A stretch of DNA of 64,000 bases from CAVSRC01 sp963732845. Lineage in GTDB: Bacteria; Pseudomonadota; Alphaproteobacteria; Rhizobiales; Kaistiaceae. The stretch covers positions 124,001-188,000 of the forward strand of contig CAVTBE010000007.1 of assembly GCA_963732845.1 (NCBI GenBank), written 5' to 3'. A program made the position numbers and the translations under genes. The notes under the pieces are model-generated. The model was not told the origin of the DNA and made no database searches. It saw nothing but the letters and a program-made list of their open reading frames with translations. This document shows, piece after piece, positions 1-8,216 of this stretch. The first letter of the stretch is position 1, and the number at the start of each line of letters is the position of its first letter.

Positions 1-315
1 GGCTGCACGCGGACCGAGCACCTCCTTGGCGACCTCGCGCGAGCGGGCGGTGGTGGCCAGGAGAAAGCCGAGGTCGGCGACCGCCTCCTCGACCGTGGCG
101 AAGACTCTGGCCGTTTCGATCACCGGCGCGCGGCTCGCCGCGGCGGTGGCCTTCTCGTTCGGCCAACCCTCGCGCGGATTGACGATGCGCAGGTCCTTGA
201 GGCCGAAATTGGCCATGGCGCGGGCGGCCGTGCCGATGTTCTCGCCGAGCTGCGGCGCCACCAGGACGACGGCCGGCCCAACGGATTCCAGTGGATTGGC
301 GGGGTGTTCAGGCAT
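1..315 (-). CDS. trmJ: TrmJ-type RNA 2'-O-methyltransferase, N-terminal part (runs off the window)
   Basis: Only the first 105 residues are inside the window; the C-terminus lies before base 1. The protein is a SPOUT-class RNA ribose methyltransferase. Near the start it carries VAPQLGENIGTAARAM followed by NFGLKDLRIVNPREGWP, the block that opens the TrmH/TrmJ fold, and further on LATTARSREVAKEV, typical of TrmJ. TrmJ methylates position 32 in the anticodon loop of tRNA. The ATG at 315 is the first start before the conserved block. It is divergent from the HdeD-like gene, so the 124 bp between them should hold both promoters. TrmJ versus another TrmH-family member cannot be settled without the C-terminus. 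Confidence 0.85.
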   Translation of the reverse strand, partial: MPEHPANPLESVGPAVVLVAPQLGENIGTAARAMANFGLKDLRIVNPREGWPNEKATAAASRAPVIETARVFATVEEAVADLGFLLATTARSREVAKEVLGPRAA

Positions 316-439
316 GGTGGGCGCTAACTAGCGCATTCTGTCGCCAAGCGGAATTGCGGCCTTCCCGACACCGGAACGATCGGCCGACCCGGTTCGCTGT
401 AGAATGAGGGCGTCCGAGTCCCGGCAAAGGAGGCCCATC

Positions 440-1003
440 ATGACCAACACGTCCATGACATTGCCTGCCATCGCCCAGGTGCGCGAGCACTGGGGCTGGT
501 TTCTTGCGCTCGGTATCGTCTTCATCGTCGGCGGCGTCTTCGCCATTGCAGCGCCGGCGTTCGCCAGCCTCGCCGTCGCCATCGCGCTTGGCTGGGCCTT
601 CATTTTCGTCGGCGCGATCCAGACGATCCACGCCTGGCGCATACGCGGCTGGGGCGGCTTCATCTGGCAGCTGATCATCGGCCTGGTCGTGCTGGTCGGC
701 GGCATCGCCATGCTGATCAACCCGATCGTCGCCGCCGTCACCCTGACGCTGCTCATCGGCGCCATGTTTCTGGCCAAGGGCATCCTGCAGATCGGCTTCG
801 CCCTGCGTTATCGGCCGCACACCGGCTGGGGCTGGATCCTGGCGGCCGGCATCCTCGCCGTCGTCGTTGCGCTGATGATCATCTTCTCCTGGCCCTTCTC
901 CGGCCTGTGGGTGCCCGGCACGCTCGCCGGCATCTCGTTCATCTTCAGCGGCTGGAGCTACATCATGATCGCCATGGCCGGGCGGCGGCTGGCGTCAGCG
1001 TAG
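440..1003 (+). CDS. HdeD family (DUF308) membrane protein
   Basis: A 187-residue integral membrane protein with about six hydrophobic helices arranged as three pairs, the layout of the HdeD/DUF308 family. HdeD in E. coli is an inner-membrane protein linked to acid resistance at high cell density; its molecular action is unknown. I chose the ATG at 440 rather than the upstream one at 404 because an AAAGGAGG ribosome site ends just before it and the protein then begins at the conserved first helix (HWGWFLALGIVFIVGGVF). The gene stands alone, followed by a hairpin and the next gene on the same strand. Family assignment is firm; the role is not. Confidence 0.85.
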   Translation: MTNTSMTLPAIAQVREHWGWFLALGIVFIVGGVFAIAAPAFASLAVAIALGWAFIFVGAIQTIHAWRIRGWGGFIWQLIIGLVVLVGGIAMLINPIVAAVTLTLLIGAMFLAKGILQIGFALRYRPHTGWGWILAAGILAVVVALMIIFSWPFSGLWVPGTLAGISFIFSGWSYIMIAMAGRRLASA

Positions 1004-1051
1004 TCGCCGCGTGCTAGGATCATGGCGTCCGTCGGGGTCGCCGGCCGGCGG

Positions 1052-1071
1052 CCCCCACGGCCAGTGGGGGA
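1052..1071 (+). promoter_or_regulatory. Hairpin overlapping the ribosome binding site of the next gene
   Basis: CCCCCA at 1052-1057 pairs with TGGGGG at 1065-1070 around a 7-base loop. The right arm is also the only purine-rich block (GGGGGAAGA) before the ATG at 1081, so the stem would hide the ribosome binding site. It could also simply be a weak terminator for the HdeD-like gene. Confidence 0.3.
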
Positions 1072-1080
1072 AGATCAGCC

Positions 1081-1380
1081 ATGACTGCCTACAATGTCGT
1101 GCGGTTTCGTGTGAAACCCGGTCAGGAGAAGGCGTTCCTGGACCATCACCGGGTGTTCCATGCCAGTGAACTCACCGGATTCCGCAAGGGAGCCCTGATC
1201 GAGACGGGCGAGCGGAGCTACTGCCTCATCGGCGAATGGAACTCGATGGACGACATCGTCAGGGCCCGCCCGAAGATGATCGCCAGTCTCGACGGCATGC
1301 GCGACTTGCTGGAGGATCTCGGCGGTGATCTGGGTGTCACCGATCCGGTTTCAGGCGACGCAGTTCTTGTACTGACCTAA
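1081..1380 (+). CDS. Small dimeric alpha/beta-barrel protein, antibiotic-biosynthesis-monooxygenase-like
   Basis: A 99-residue protein with the pattern of the ferredoxin-like dimeric alpha/beta barrel: an opening strand (TAYNVVRFRVKPGQEKAF), a helix, then a strand around SYCLIGEWNSMDD and a C-terminal amphipathic helix. Such proteins (ABM and related families) act as small oxygenases or remove reactive metabolites, but no specific residue here fixes a substrate. It starts at the ATG after the purine run GGGGGAAGA. No partner gene is evident: the neighbours are an HdeD-like protein and a secreted cysteine-rich protein. Function unknown. Confidence 0.6.
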   Translation: MTAYNVVRFRVKPGQEKAFLDHHRVFHASELTGFRKGALIETGERSYCLIGEWNSMDDIVRARPKMIASLDGMRDLLEDLGGDLGVTDPVSGDAVLVLT

Positions 1381-1443
1381 CGGCTTCCGGCCGTTTCCTC
1401 ACGTTGACGAGCTGCGGTGGCTACTGCCACTATCGCGGGCACG

Positions 1444-1884
1444 ATGAACGTCGTGCCCGCTTTCGTTGTGATCATGCTGCTGTCCGCCGGCACGGCGCTG
1501 GCCGCCTGCGGCGACGACGACGATCCCGGCCCGCGGGGCCCGGACGGACAATGCGTCAGCTGGTGCGAGCTGGAGAAGGCTTGCGGCGGCAAAGCGGCGC
1601 CGAAATGCGGACGTGAGAATCCGAGCCGCATCCTTCTGACGTTGTGGGCGTTCGCAAAAGGCGATCCGTCCCTGCCTCCGTGTCGCGGCTGCGGCTGCAA
1701 GGGCGGACCGGGCTACCGAGACCGCGATGGCCACTGCGTCGGCTGGGACCGGCTGGAGAAAACCTGCGGTTCGCCGCCGACGTCGCGCTGCCGGGCGGAA
1801 ATCGTCGACGTTTCGGCCGCCGAGGTCACGCGGGCGCAGGCGGCCTACGCGGAGCACCTCAGGAACTGTCGGAAATCGCCTTAG
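1444..1884 (+). CDS. Small secreted cysteine-rich protein with an internal duplication
   Basis: A hypothetical protein of about 146 residues from the ATG at 1444; a GTG at 1417 would add nine residues ahead of the signal peptide. It begins with a hydrophobic leader (VVPAFVVIMLLSAGTALAA) ending in an Ala-X-Ala type cleavage site, and the mature part has about eleven cysteines. Two segments repeat: GPDGQCVSWCELEKACGG and RDGHCVGWDRLEKTCGS, each followed after a few residues by another cysteine, which suggests two small disulfide-bonded modules. No family is recognised. The coding call rests on the leader, the repeat and the open frame upstream of icd. Confidence 0.55.
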   Translation: MNVVPAFVVIMLLSAGTALAACGDDDDPGPRGPDGQCVSWCELEKACGGKAAPKCGRENPSRILLTLWAFAKGDPSLPPCRGCGCKGGPGYRDRDGHCVGWDRLEKTCGSPPTSRCRAEIVDVSAAEVTRAQAAYAEHLRNCRKSP

Positions 1885-1973
1885 CGGCAGTCTTGGCGGG
1901 CGTGGCAACGGCTGATATAGCCACGCCCACCTTTCCCCCGCCTCTTCCAGTCAAGACCGAAGGTTTCCCGCCC

Positions 1974-3185
1974 ATGGCCAAAATCAAGGTTGCCAACCCC
2001 GTCGTCGAAATGGACGGCGACGAGATGACCCGCATCATCTGGCAGCTGATCAAGGACAAGCTGATCCGCCCCTATCTCGATGTCGACCTGCTCTATTTCG
2101 ACCTGTCGATCGAGAACCGGGACTTGACCGACGACCAGGTGACGATCGACGCGGCCGAGGCGACCAAGAAGCACGGCGTCGGCATCAAATGCGCCACCAT
2201 CACCCCCGACGAGGCGCGGGTGAAGGAATTCAACCTCAAGAAGATGTGGCGATCGCCGAACGGCACCATCCGCAACATTCTCGGCGGCGTCATCTTCCGC
2301 GAGCCGATCATCTGCAGGAACGTGCCCCGCCTGGTGCCCGGCTGGACCCAGCCCATCGTCGTCGGCCGTCATGCCTTCGGCGACCAGTACCGCGCCACCG
2401 ACTTCCGCTTTCCCGGCAAGGGCAAGCTGACCATCAAGTTCACCGGCGATGACGGCACCGTCATCGAGCACGAGGTCTTCGATGCCCCCGGCTCCGGCGT
2501 CGCCATGGCCATGTACAACCTCGACGCGTCGATCCGCGATTTCGCCCGCGCCTCGATGAACTACGCCCTAGCGCGCAAATATCCGCTCTACCTGTCGACC
2601 AAGAACACCATCCTCAAGGCCTATGACGGGCGCTTCAAGGATCTCTTCCAGGAGGTCTTCGAGGCAGACTTCGCCGACAAGTTCAAGGCGGCGGGCATCA
2701 CCTACGAGCACCGGCTGATCGACGACATGGTCGCCGCCTCGCTCAAGTGGTCCGGCGGCTATATCTGGGCGTGCAAGAACTATGACGGCGACGTCCAGTC
2801 CGACACCGTCGCCCAGGGCTTCGGCTCGCTCGGCCTGATGACCTCGGTGCTCGCCACCCCCGACGGCAAGACGGTGGAGGCGGAAGCCGCCCACGGCACC
2901 GTCACCCGCCACTACCGCGAACACCAGAAGGGCAACGCGACCTCGACCAATTCGATCGCCTCGATCTTCGCCTGGACCCGCGGCCTCGCCCATCGCGCCA
3001 AGCTCGACGCCAATGCCGAGCTCGCCCGCTTCGCCGAGACGCTGGAGAAGGTCTGCGTCGCCACCGTCGAGAGCGGCTTCATGACCAAGGACCTGGCGCT
3101 GCTCGTCGGCCCCGACCAGAAGTGGCTGACCACCGAAGGCTTCCTCGACAAGGTCGACGAGAACCTGAAGAAAGCGATGGCCTGA
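1974..3185 (+). CDS. icd: NADP-dependent isocitrate dehydrogenase
   Basis: Converts isocitrate to 2-oxoglutarate and CO2 in the TCA cycle, making NADPH. The 403-residue length matches the homodimeric eukaryote-like class common in rhizobia. Conserved segments include VEMDGDEMTRIIW at the N-terminus, the substrate region SPNGTIRNILGG, the metal-binding stretch YDGDVQSDTVAQGFGSLGL, and EAEAAHGTVTRHYREHQ. The open frame extends upstream to 1644 but the true start is the ATG at 1974, where family similarity begins (MAKIKVANPVVEMDG). It is followed by a terminator-like hairpin. Its place near alaS and recA fits the usual rhizobial order. Confidence 0.97.
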   Translation: MAKIKVANPVVEMDGDEMTRIIWQLIKDKLIRPYLDVDLLYFDLSIENRDLTDDQVTIDAAEATKKHGVGIKCATITPDEARVKEFNLKKMWRSPNGTIRNILGGVIFREPIICRNVPRLVPGWTQPIVVGRHAFGDQYRATDFRFPGKGKLTIKFTGDDGTVIEHEVFDAPGSGVAMAMYNLDASIRDFARASMNYALARKYPLYLSTKNTILKAYDGRFKDLFQEVFEADFADKFKAAGITYEHRLIDDMVAASLKWSGGYIWACKNYDGDVQSDTVAQGFGSLGLMTSVLATPDGKTVEAEAAHGTVTRHYREHQKGNATSTNSIASIFAWTRGLAHRAKLDANAELARFAETLEKVCVATVESGFMTKDLALLVGPDQKWLTTEGFLDKVDENLKKAMA

Positions 3186-3220
3186 GCCTCAGCGCGGCCG
3201 TCCATCATCTGAGCTTTGAG

Positions 3221-3248
3221 CGGCGCGCCATCGGCGCGCCGTTCGCTT
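3221..3248 (+). terminator. Terminator-like hairpin after icd
   Basis: Perfect 9-bp stem CGGCGCGCC (3221-3229), 3-base loop, GGCGCGCCG (3233-3241), followed by TTCGCTT. It lies 36 bp after the icd stop codon. The T-run is weak. Confidence 0.5.
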
Positions 3249-3334
3249 GTCATGGCGTCGGCGCATACTATCTTAAGCGGAGGGGCCTCCATTTGCCTCC
3301 GCGATCGTTCCTTTCCTCACCACGGACATTATCC

Positions 3335-4360
3335 ATGCGCTATCAGCCTCTCGGCCGTACGGGCCTGCTCGTATCCGAACTCTGCCTCGGCACCATGACC
3401 TTCGGCGGTCGCGGCGGCATCTGGACCAATATCGGCGAGGTCGACCAGCCGACGGCCAATGCGCTGCTCGCCCGTGCGCTCGATGCCGGCATCAATTTCA
3501 TCGACACGGCGGACGTCTATTCCGAAGGCCTGTCGGAGGAGATCACCGGCCGGGCGATGGCCAATTCCGGCCGCCCGCGCACCGATTTCGTCCTCGCCAC
3601 CAAGGTCCACGGCCTCACCGGCAAAGGCCCCAACGACCGCGGCTCGTCGCGCGGCCACATCATGGATGCAGTCAAGGCGAGCCTGAAGCGGCTCGGCACC
3701 GACTACATCGACCTCTATCAGATCCACGGCCAGGACGTGCTCGCCCCGGTCGAGGAGACGGTGCGCGCGCTCGATGACCTCGTGCGCCAGGGCCATGTGC
3801 GCTATGTCGGCTGCTCCAACTGGGCCGCCTGGAAGATCATGCAGGCGCTCGGGCTTGCCGACAGCCACGGCTGGGCCCGCTTCGCCTCGCTGCAGGCCTT
3901 CTACACCATTGCCAGCCGCGACCTGGAGCGCGAGATCGCCCCGCTGCTCAAGGATCAAGGCGTCGGGCTGATGGTGTGGAGCCCGCTTGCCGGCGGCCTG
4001 CTCTCCGGCAAGTACAGCCGCGACGGCAAGGGGCCGGACGGCGCCCGCCGCGTCACCTTCGATTTCCCGATCGTCGACAAGGACCGCGCCTTCGCCTGCA
4101 TCGACGCCATGCGGCCGATCGCCGAAGCGCACGGCGTTTCGGTGGCGCGTGTCGCCATCGCCTGGCTGCTGCACCAGCCCTTCGTCACCACGGTGATCGT
4201 CGGCGCCCGCGGCATCGACCAGCTCGACGACAACATCGCCGCCGTCGACATCCGCCTCACGCCCGAGGAACTGGCGACCCTCGACGCGGTCAGCGCGCTG
4301 CCGCCGGAATATCCCGGCTGGATGATCGCGCGGCAGAACGACGGCCGCCTGCCGGGCTGA
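3335..4360 (+). CDS. Aldo/keto reductase
   Basis: A 341-residue NADPH-dependent aldo/keto reductase with a TIM-barrel fold. It opens with MRYQPLGRTGLLVSELCLGT, then shows the catalytic Asp/Tyr region NFIDTADVYSEG, the catalytic Lys in LATKVHG, the family signature IDLYQIHGQD, and the cofactor segment WSPLAGGLLSGKYSRDG near residue 215. The layout is that of the AKR11/12-like enzymes. The ATG at 3335 matches the family start; the frame is open further upstream but without similarity. Substrate cannot be told from sequence. It appears to be a single transcription unit. Confidence 0.9.
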   Translation: MRYQPLGRTGLLVSELCLGTMTFGGRGGIWTNIGEVDQPTANALLARALDAGINFIDTADVYSEGLSEEITGRAMANSGRPRTDFVLATKVHGLTGKGPNDRGSSRGHIMDAVKASLKRLGTDYIDLYQIHGQDVLAPVEETVRALDDLVRQGHVRYVGCSNWAAWKIMQALGLADSHGWARFASLQAFYTIASRDLEREIAPLLKDQGVGLMVWSPLAGGLLSGKYSRDGKGPDGARRVTFDFPIVDKDRAFACIDAMRPIAEAHGVSVARVAIAWLLHQPFVTTVIVGARGIDQLDDNIAAVDIRLTPEELATLDAVSALPPEYPGWMIARQNDGRLPG

Positions 4361-4421
4361 CGCCGGCCCTTCTTTCGACGGGTTTTTCGCGCACGGGAAA
4401 GCTCTCCATCGGAGTCGCCCC

Positions 4422-5408
4422 GTGCGTCACTTCTTCCGCATCGCCCGTCTCGCCGGTCTGCTGCTGCTGGCGCTGGTGATCGTCGCCTTCGCCCTCAACA
4501 CGAACCTGCTGGCGCCTTCGCCCGCGACCAGACCGCTGACCATTGCCCATCGCGGCCTCGGCCAGACCTTCCACCGCGAGGGGATCACCGGTGACACCTG
4601 CACGGCGGCGCGCATCTTTCCGCCGGAGCACCCCTACCTGGAGAACACCGTCGCCGGCTTCGCCGCGGCCTTCGCCGCCGGGGCGGACATGGTCGAGTTC
4701 GACGTCCACCCGACGACCGACGGCCATTTCGTCGTCTTCCACGACTGGACGCTCGACTGCCGCACCGACGGGCACGGCGCCACCCGCGACCACGCGCTGG
4801 CCGAGCTGAAGGCGCTCGACATCGGCTATGGCTACACCGCCGACGGCGGCAGGACCTTTCCATTTCGCGGGCTCGGCATCGGCCTGATGCCGACGCTCGA
4901 CGACGTGCTCGACGCCTTTCCGGACGAGCGCTTCCTGATCAACATCAAGAGCGACGATCCCGGCGAGGGCCACCGCCTCGCCGCCAGGATGACGGCGCTG
5001 CCGGAGGCGCAGCGCGCGCGCATCTGGGTCTATGGTGGCGGCAAGGCGATGGATGCCTTCGCGGCCGCCACACCCGACGTGAAGGTCCTCGGCACCGACG
5101 CGGCGAAGCGCTGCCTGATCCGCTACGAACTCGTCGGTTGGCTCGGCATCGTACCGGGCGAATGCCGCAACACGCTGTTCATGGTGCCGGCGAACTACGC
5201 CCCCTTCGTCTGGGGCTTTCCCAACCGGCTCACGGCACGGCTGGCCGCCTATGGCACGTCGGTCGTGCTCCTCGGCGCCTATGACGGCAGCGGCTTCTCC
5301 AGCGGCATCGACGCGCTCGCCGAACTCAACGCCGTGCCGGCCCGTTTCGACGGGCTGATCTGGACCAATCGGATCGACCGTATCGGACCGGCGCTTGGCG
5401 GCCTCTAG
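4422..5408 (+). CDS. Membrane-anchored glycerophosphodiester phosphodiesterase family protein
   Basis: A 328-residue protein starting at GTG 4422 with one N-terminal transmembrane segment (LAGLLLLALVIVAFAL), so the catalytic part is probably periplasmic. The GDPD signature is clear: TIAHRGLG, ENTVAGFAAAFAAGADMVEF, DVHPTTDGHFVVFHD, with the His, Glu and Asp residues that bind metal and act in catalysis. Family members hydrolyse glycerophosphodiesters to glycerol 3-phosphate and an alcohol. A segment between the first two motifs (GITGDTCTAARIFPPEHPYL) is an insertion seen in a subset of the family. No partner gene is adjacent. Confidence 0.87.
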   Translation: MRHFFRIARLAGLLLLALVIVAFALNTNLLAPSPATRPLTIAHRGLGQTFHREGITGDTCTAARIFPPEHPYLENTVAGFAAAFAAGADMVEFDVHPTTDGHFVVFHDWTLDCRTDGHGATRDHALAELKALDIGYGYTADGGRTFPFRGLGIGLMPTLDDVLDAFPDERFLINIKSDDPGEGHRLAARMTALPEAQRARIWVYGGGKAMDAFAAATPDVKVLGTDAAKRCLIRYELVGWLGIVPGECRNTLFMVPANYAPFVWGFPNRLTARLAAYGTSVVLLGAYDGSGFSSGIDALAELNAVPARFDGLIWTNRIDRIGPALGGL

Positions 5409-5619
5409 TGGATAAAATTTGACGCTTGAGACCCACTTTCGGCGCGCCCGGGGTTCGCAAATAATGGCCGCGAGCTTGTCCGCAAGCAGACCTTCGGAAT
5501 GCGTGCTGAGGGTGGAATCCGGACGCATCGTTCAGGCGGGCTGAAAAGCCGAGAAACGACTGTATGGTGGCGTTGTGTAAAAGCTCGTTTGAGTGCCTCC
5601 ACGGCTTAAATCTGCTACC

Positions 5620-6312
5620 ATGACGCCAATCGTTCTTGTCCCCGGCCTGCTCTGTTCGGCTGAGGTTTTCGCGCCTCAAGCCGTTGCTTTATGGCCCTAT
5701 GGACCGGTCACCATCGCATCCACGCTGAAGGGTGAAACCATCCCCGAAATGGCGAGCGCGATCCTGGCCGCCGCGCCGCCGCGTTTCGCTCTGGGCGGCA
5801 TATCCATGGGCGGTTATATCTGTCTTGAGATCATGCGACAGGCGCCAGACCGCGTGATTAAGCTGGCTTTGATTGACACCTCGGCCCGTCCAGACACGCC
5901 CGAGCAAATTCCACAGCGCCGGGCTCTGGTAACTCAGGCTCGTAACGGTGATTTTGAGGCGTTGCTGGCGCAGGTTTTAGGTGGGATCCTACATCCCGCA
6001 CATCAGAACGATAAGACTCTTCGCGAAATCAATGTCCGGATGGGTTTAACGGTTGGCGTAGATGGGCTGGCGCGACAAACGGAAGCGGTAATCGCAAGGA
6101 TTGATAGTCGTCCCGATCTTGCAGCCATCTCCGTCCCAACCCTCATCCTCGTTGGTGATCGCGATCCCCTTACACCGCCAGACCGTTCCGAAGAGATGGC
6201 GGCGACAATTCCGGGCGCCCGCCTCGTGGTGGTGCCGGAATGCGGTCATGGCTCGACGCTGGAACAGCCTGAGGCCGTCAATCGCGCCTTGATCGAATGG
6301 ATCGCGTGCTGA
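5620..6312 (+). CDS. Alpha/beta hydrolase
   Basis: A 230-residue serine hydrolase of the alpha/beta fold. The nucleophile elbow is GISMGG (Gly-X-Ser-X-Gly), the acid is probably in VGDRDPLTPP, and the base His in PECGHGSTLEQP near the C-terminus. VPGLLCSAEVF near the start forms the oxyanion loop. The ATG at 5620 gives the family start; a GTG at 5593 is in frame but has no similarity. Base composition is visibly lower in GC than icd or alaS, as is the 211 bp upstream, which suggests acquisition. Substrate unknown. Confidence 0.85.
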   Translation: MTPIVLVPGLLCSAEVFAPQAVALWPYGPVTIASTLKGETIPEMASAILAAAPPRFALGGISMGGYICLEIMRQAPDRVIKLALIDTSARPDTPEQIPQRRALVTQARNGDFEALLAQVLGGILHPAHQNDKTLREINVRMGLTVGVDGLARQTEAVIARIDSRPDLAAISVPTLILVGDRDPLTPPDRSEEMAATIPGARLVVVPECGHGSTLEQPEAVNRALIEWIAC

Positions 6313-6413
6313 CGTAGCAGCAATGTAAACGCCTGCTGTGGGTCGTCCTCTGCCGGAAGCATCGCGCCCGAAGGTCGCCGTTTGCGCTGGACTCAAGCGT
6401 TAGGTTTTGACCG

Positions 6414-8167
6414 CTAGCCGCCCGGCTTGGCCGGCGGGTGGTCGACAAGCCGTCTGATCTCGGCCTCGCGCTGGACCGTGAGATAGGCATCGATCGCATC
6501 GTCCGGCAGGCCGAGCCCCGCCAGCACCCGACCGCCCAATTGCAGGCTGCCCTCCAGCGCCTCCGGCACCACGCTGCTCGCCCCCGCATCCATCAGACGA
6601 TGGGCGTGGTCGGCATCCAGCGCGCGGGCATAGATGGCGGCCTCCGGCCAGGCCGTGCGGATCGCCCGCACCATGCGCTCTGCCGCGACCGGCGCATCGG
6701 GTGTCACCACGAAGGCCCGCGCCGCCGCACCGCCGACCTGGCGCAGGATCTCGGTGCGGCTGGCATCGCCATAGAAGACCGGCCTGCCCCTGGCGCGTGC
6801 CTTGGCGACGCGGTCGGCATTGACGTCGAGCGCCACATAGGCAATTCCCGTCGCATCGAGCAGGCGGGCGACCGCCCGCCCGACCCGGCCGAAGCCGCCG
6901 ATGACGATGTGATCGGCAAGCGCGGCGCCGGCCGGACCGGCGCCATGGCGGACGCTGTCCGCGCGCGCGGCAAGCCGGTTGCCGATCCGCCGGCCGATGG
7001 CCGCCATGGCGGGCGTCGCCAGCATCGACAGCGCCGCCACCGACAGCAGGAACTGGTAGAAATCGGGCGCCAGCACGCCCGCCCGTCGCGCCAGCGTGAA
7101 GACCACGAAGGCGAATTCGCCGGCGCCGGCGAGCACGAAGGCGGCCTCGGCCGCCACCGCCGGCTCGACGCCGAAAAGCCGCGTCGCGCCATAGATCGTG
7201 ATCCCCTTGAAGACGATGCAGCGCCACGACCGCCGCGACCAGCAGCAGCAGGTTCGACTGCAGGCTTGCCAGGTTGAAGCTCATGCCGACGGTCATGAAG
7301 AACAGGCCGAGCAGCAGCCCCTTGAACGGCTCTATCTCCACCTCGATCTGGTGGCGGTACTCGCCATCGCCGAGCAGCATGCCGGCCAGGAATGCGCCGA
7401 GCGCCGCCGACAGGCCGGCCGCCTCGGTCATCAGCCCGGTGCCGATCGCCAGGAACAGCGCGATGGCGATCACCAGCTCGCGGCTGCCGGTGGCCGCGGC
7501 AAGCCGCATCAGCGGCGTCACCACGAAGCGCCCGATGGTCAGGATCAGCGCCACGGCGACGATCGCCAGGCCGACCGCGCGCATCGAGGGCGAAGGGAAG
7601 CGCCACCCCCTCGCCGCCCCCGAGCAGGCCGACGATGATGACGATCGGCACGACCATGAGATCCTGAAACAGCAGCACGCCGATGCACAGCCGGCCGACC
7701 GGCGCGGCAAAACGGCGCTGCTCGATCATCACCTGCGAGGCGATGGCCGTCGACGACAGGGCCAGCGCCATGGCGACGACCACCGGCCCCGCCACGCCGC
7801 CGACGATCCAGGCGGCGGTGACGCCGATGAGCAGCATCGACAGGAAGACCTGCGTCGAGCCGATGCCGAGCACCGTGCGCCGCATCGCCCACAACCGGTC
7901 GAGCGAGAATTCGAGCCCGATCAGGAAGAGCAGGAAGATGATGCCCATCTCGGCGAAGGGGCGCACATGCTCGGCATCGGTGAAGGTGATCACCGCCAGC
8001 CAGGGAAAGGTCGCGCTGAGATGGCCAAGGCCGCCGGGCCCGAGGACCACGCCGGCGATCAGGAAGCCCAGCACCGGCCCGAAGCGCAGGCGGCCGAACA
8101 GCGGCACGACCACGCCGGCCGTCGCCAGCACGATCATCAGTTCCCTGATCCACTCGCCTTCGCTCAT
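6414..8167 (-). pseudogene. Kef-type monovalent cation:proton antiporter (CPA2), two frameshifts
   Basis: The gene reads in three frames. The first (8167 down to about 7606) gives the start of a CPA2 antiporter, with FGRLRFGPVLGFLIAGVVLG and MGIIFLLFLIGLEFSLDRLW. The second (to about 7220) gives more membrane helices, GLFFMTVGMSFNL among them. The third (to 6414) gives the last helices and a TrkA-N/RCK NAD-binding domain, HIVIGGFGRVGRAVARLL. Such proteins exchange K+ or Na+ for protons. Both shifts are +1: one next to a five-C run at 7606-7610, one around 7215-7224. Removing two bases makes the length divisible by three and gives 583 residues, normal for the family. Assembly error is likely, real inactivation possible. 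Confidence 0.82.
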
Positions 8168-8216
8168 GACAGAACGGGTATAGCCGACTTCCGCCCCGCC
8201 GATGAGCCCCGGCCGC

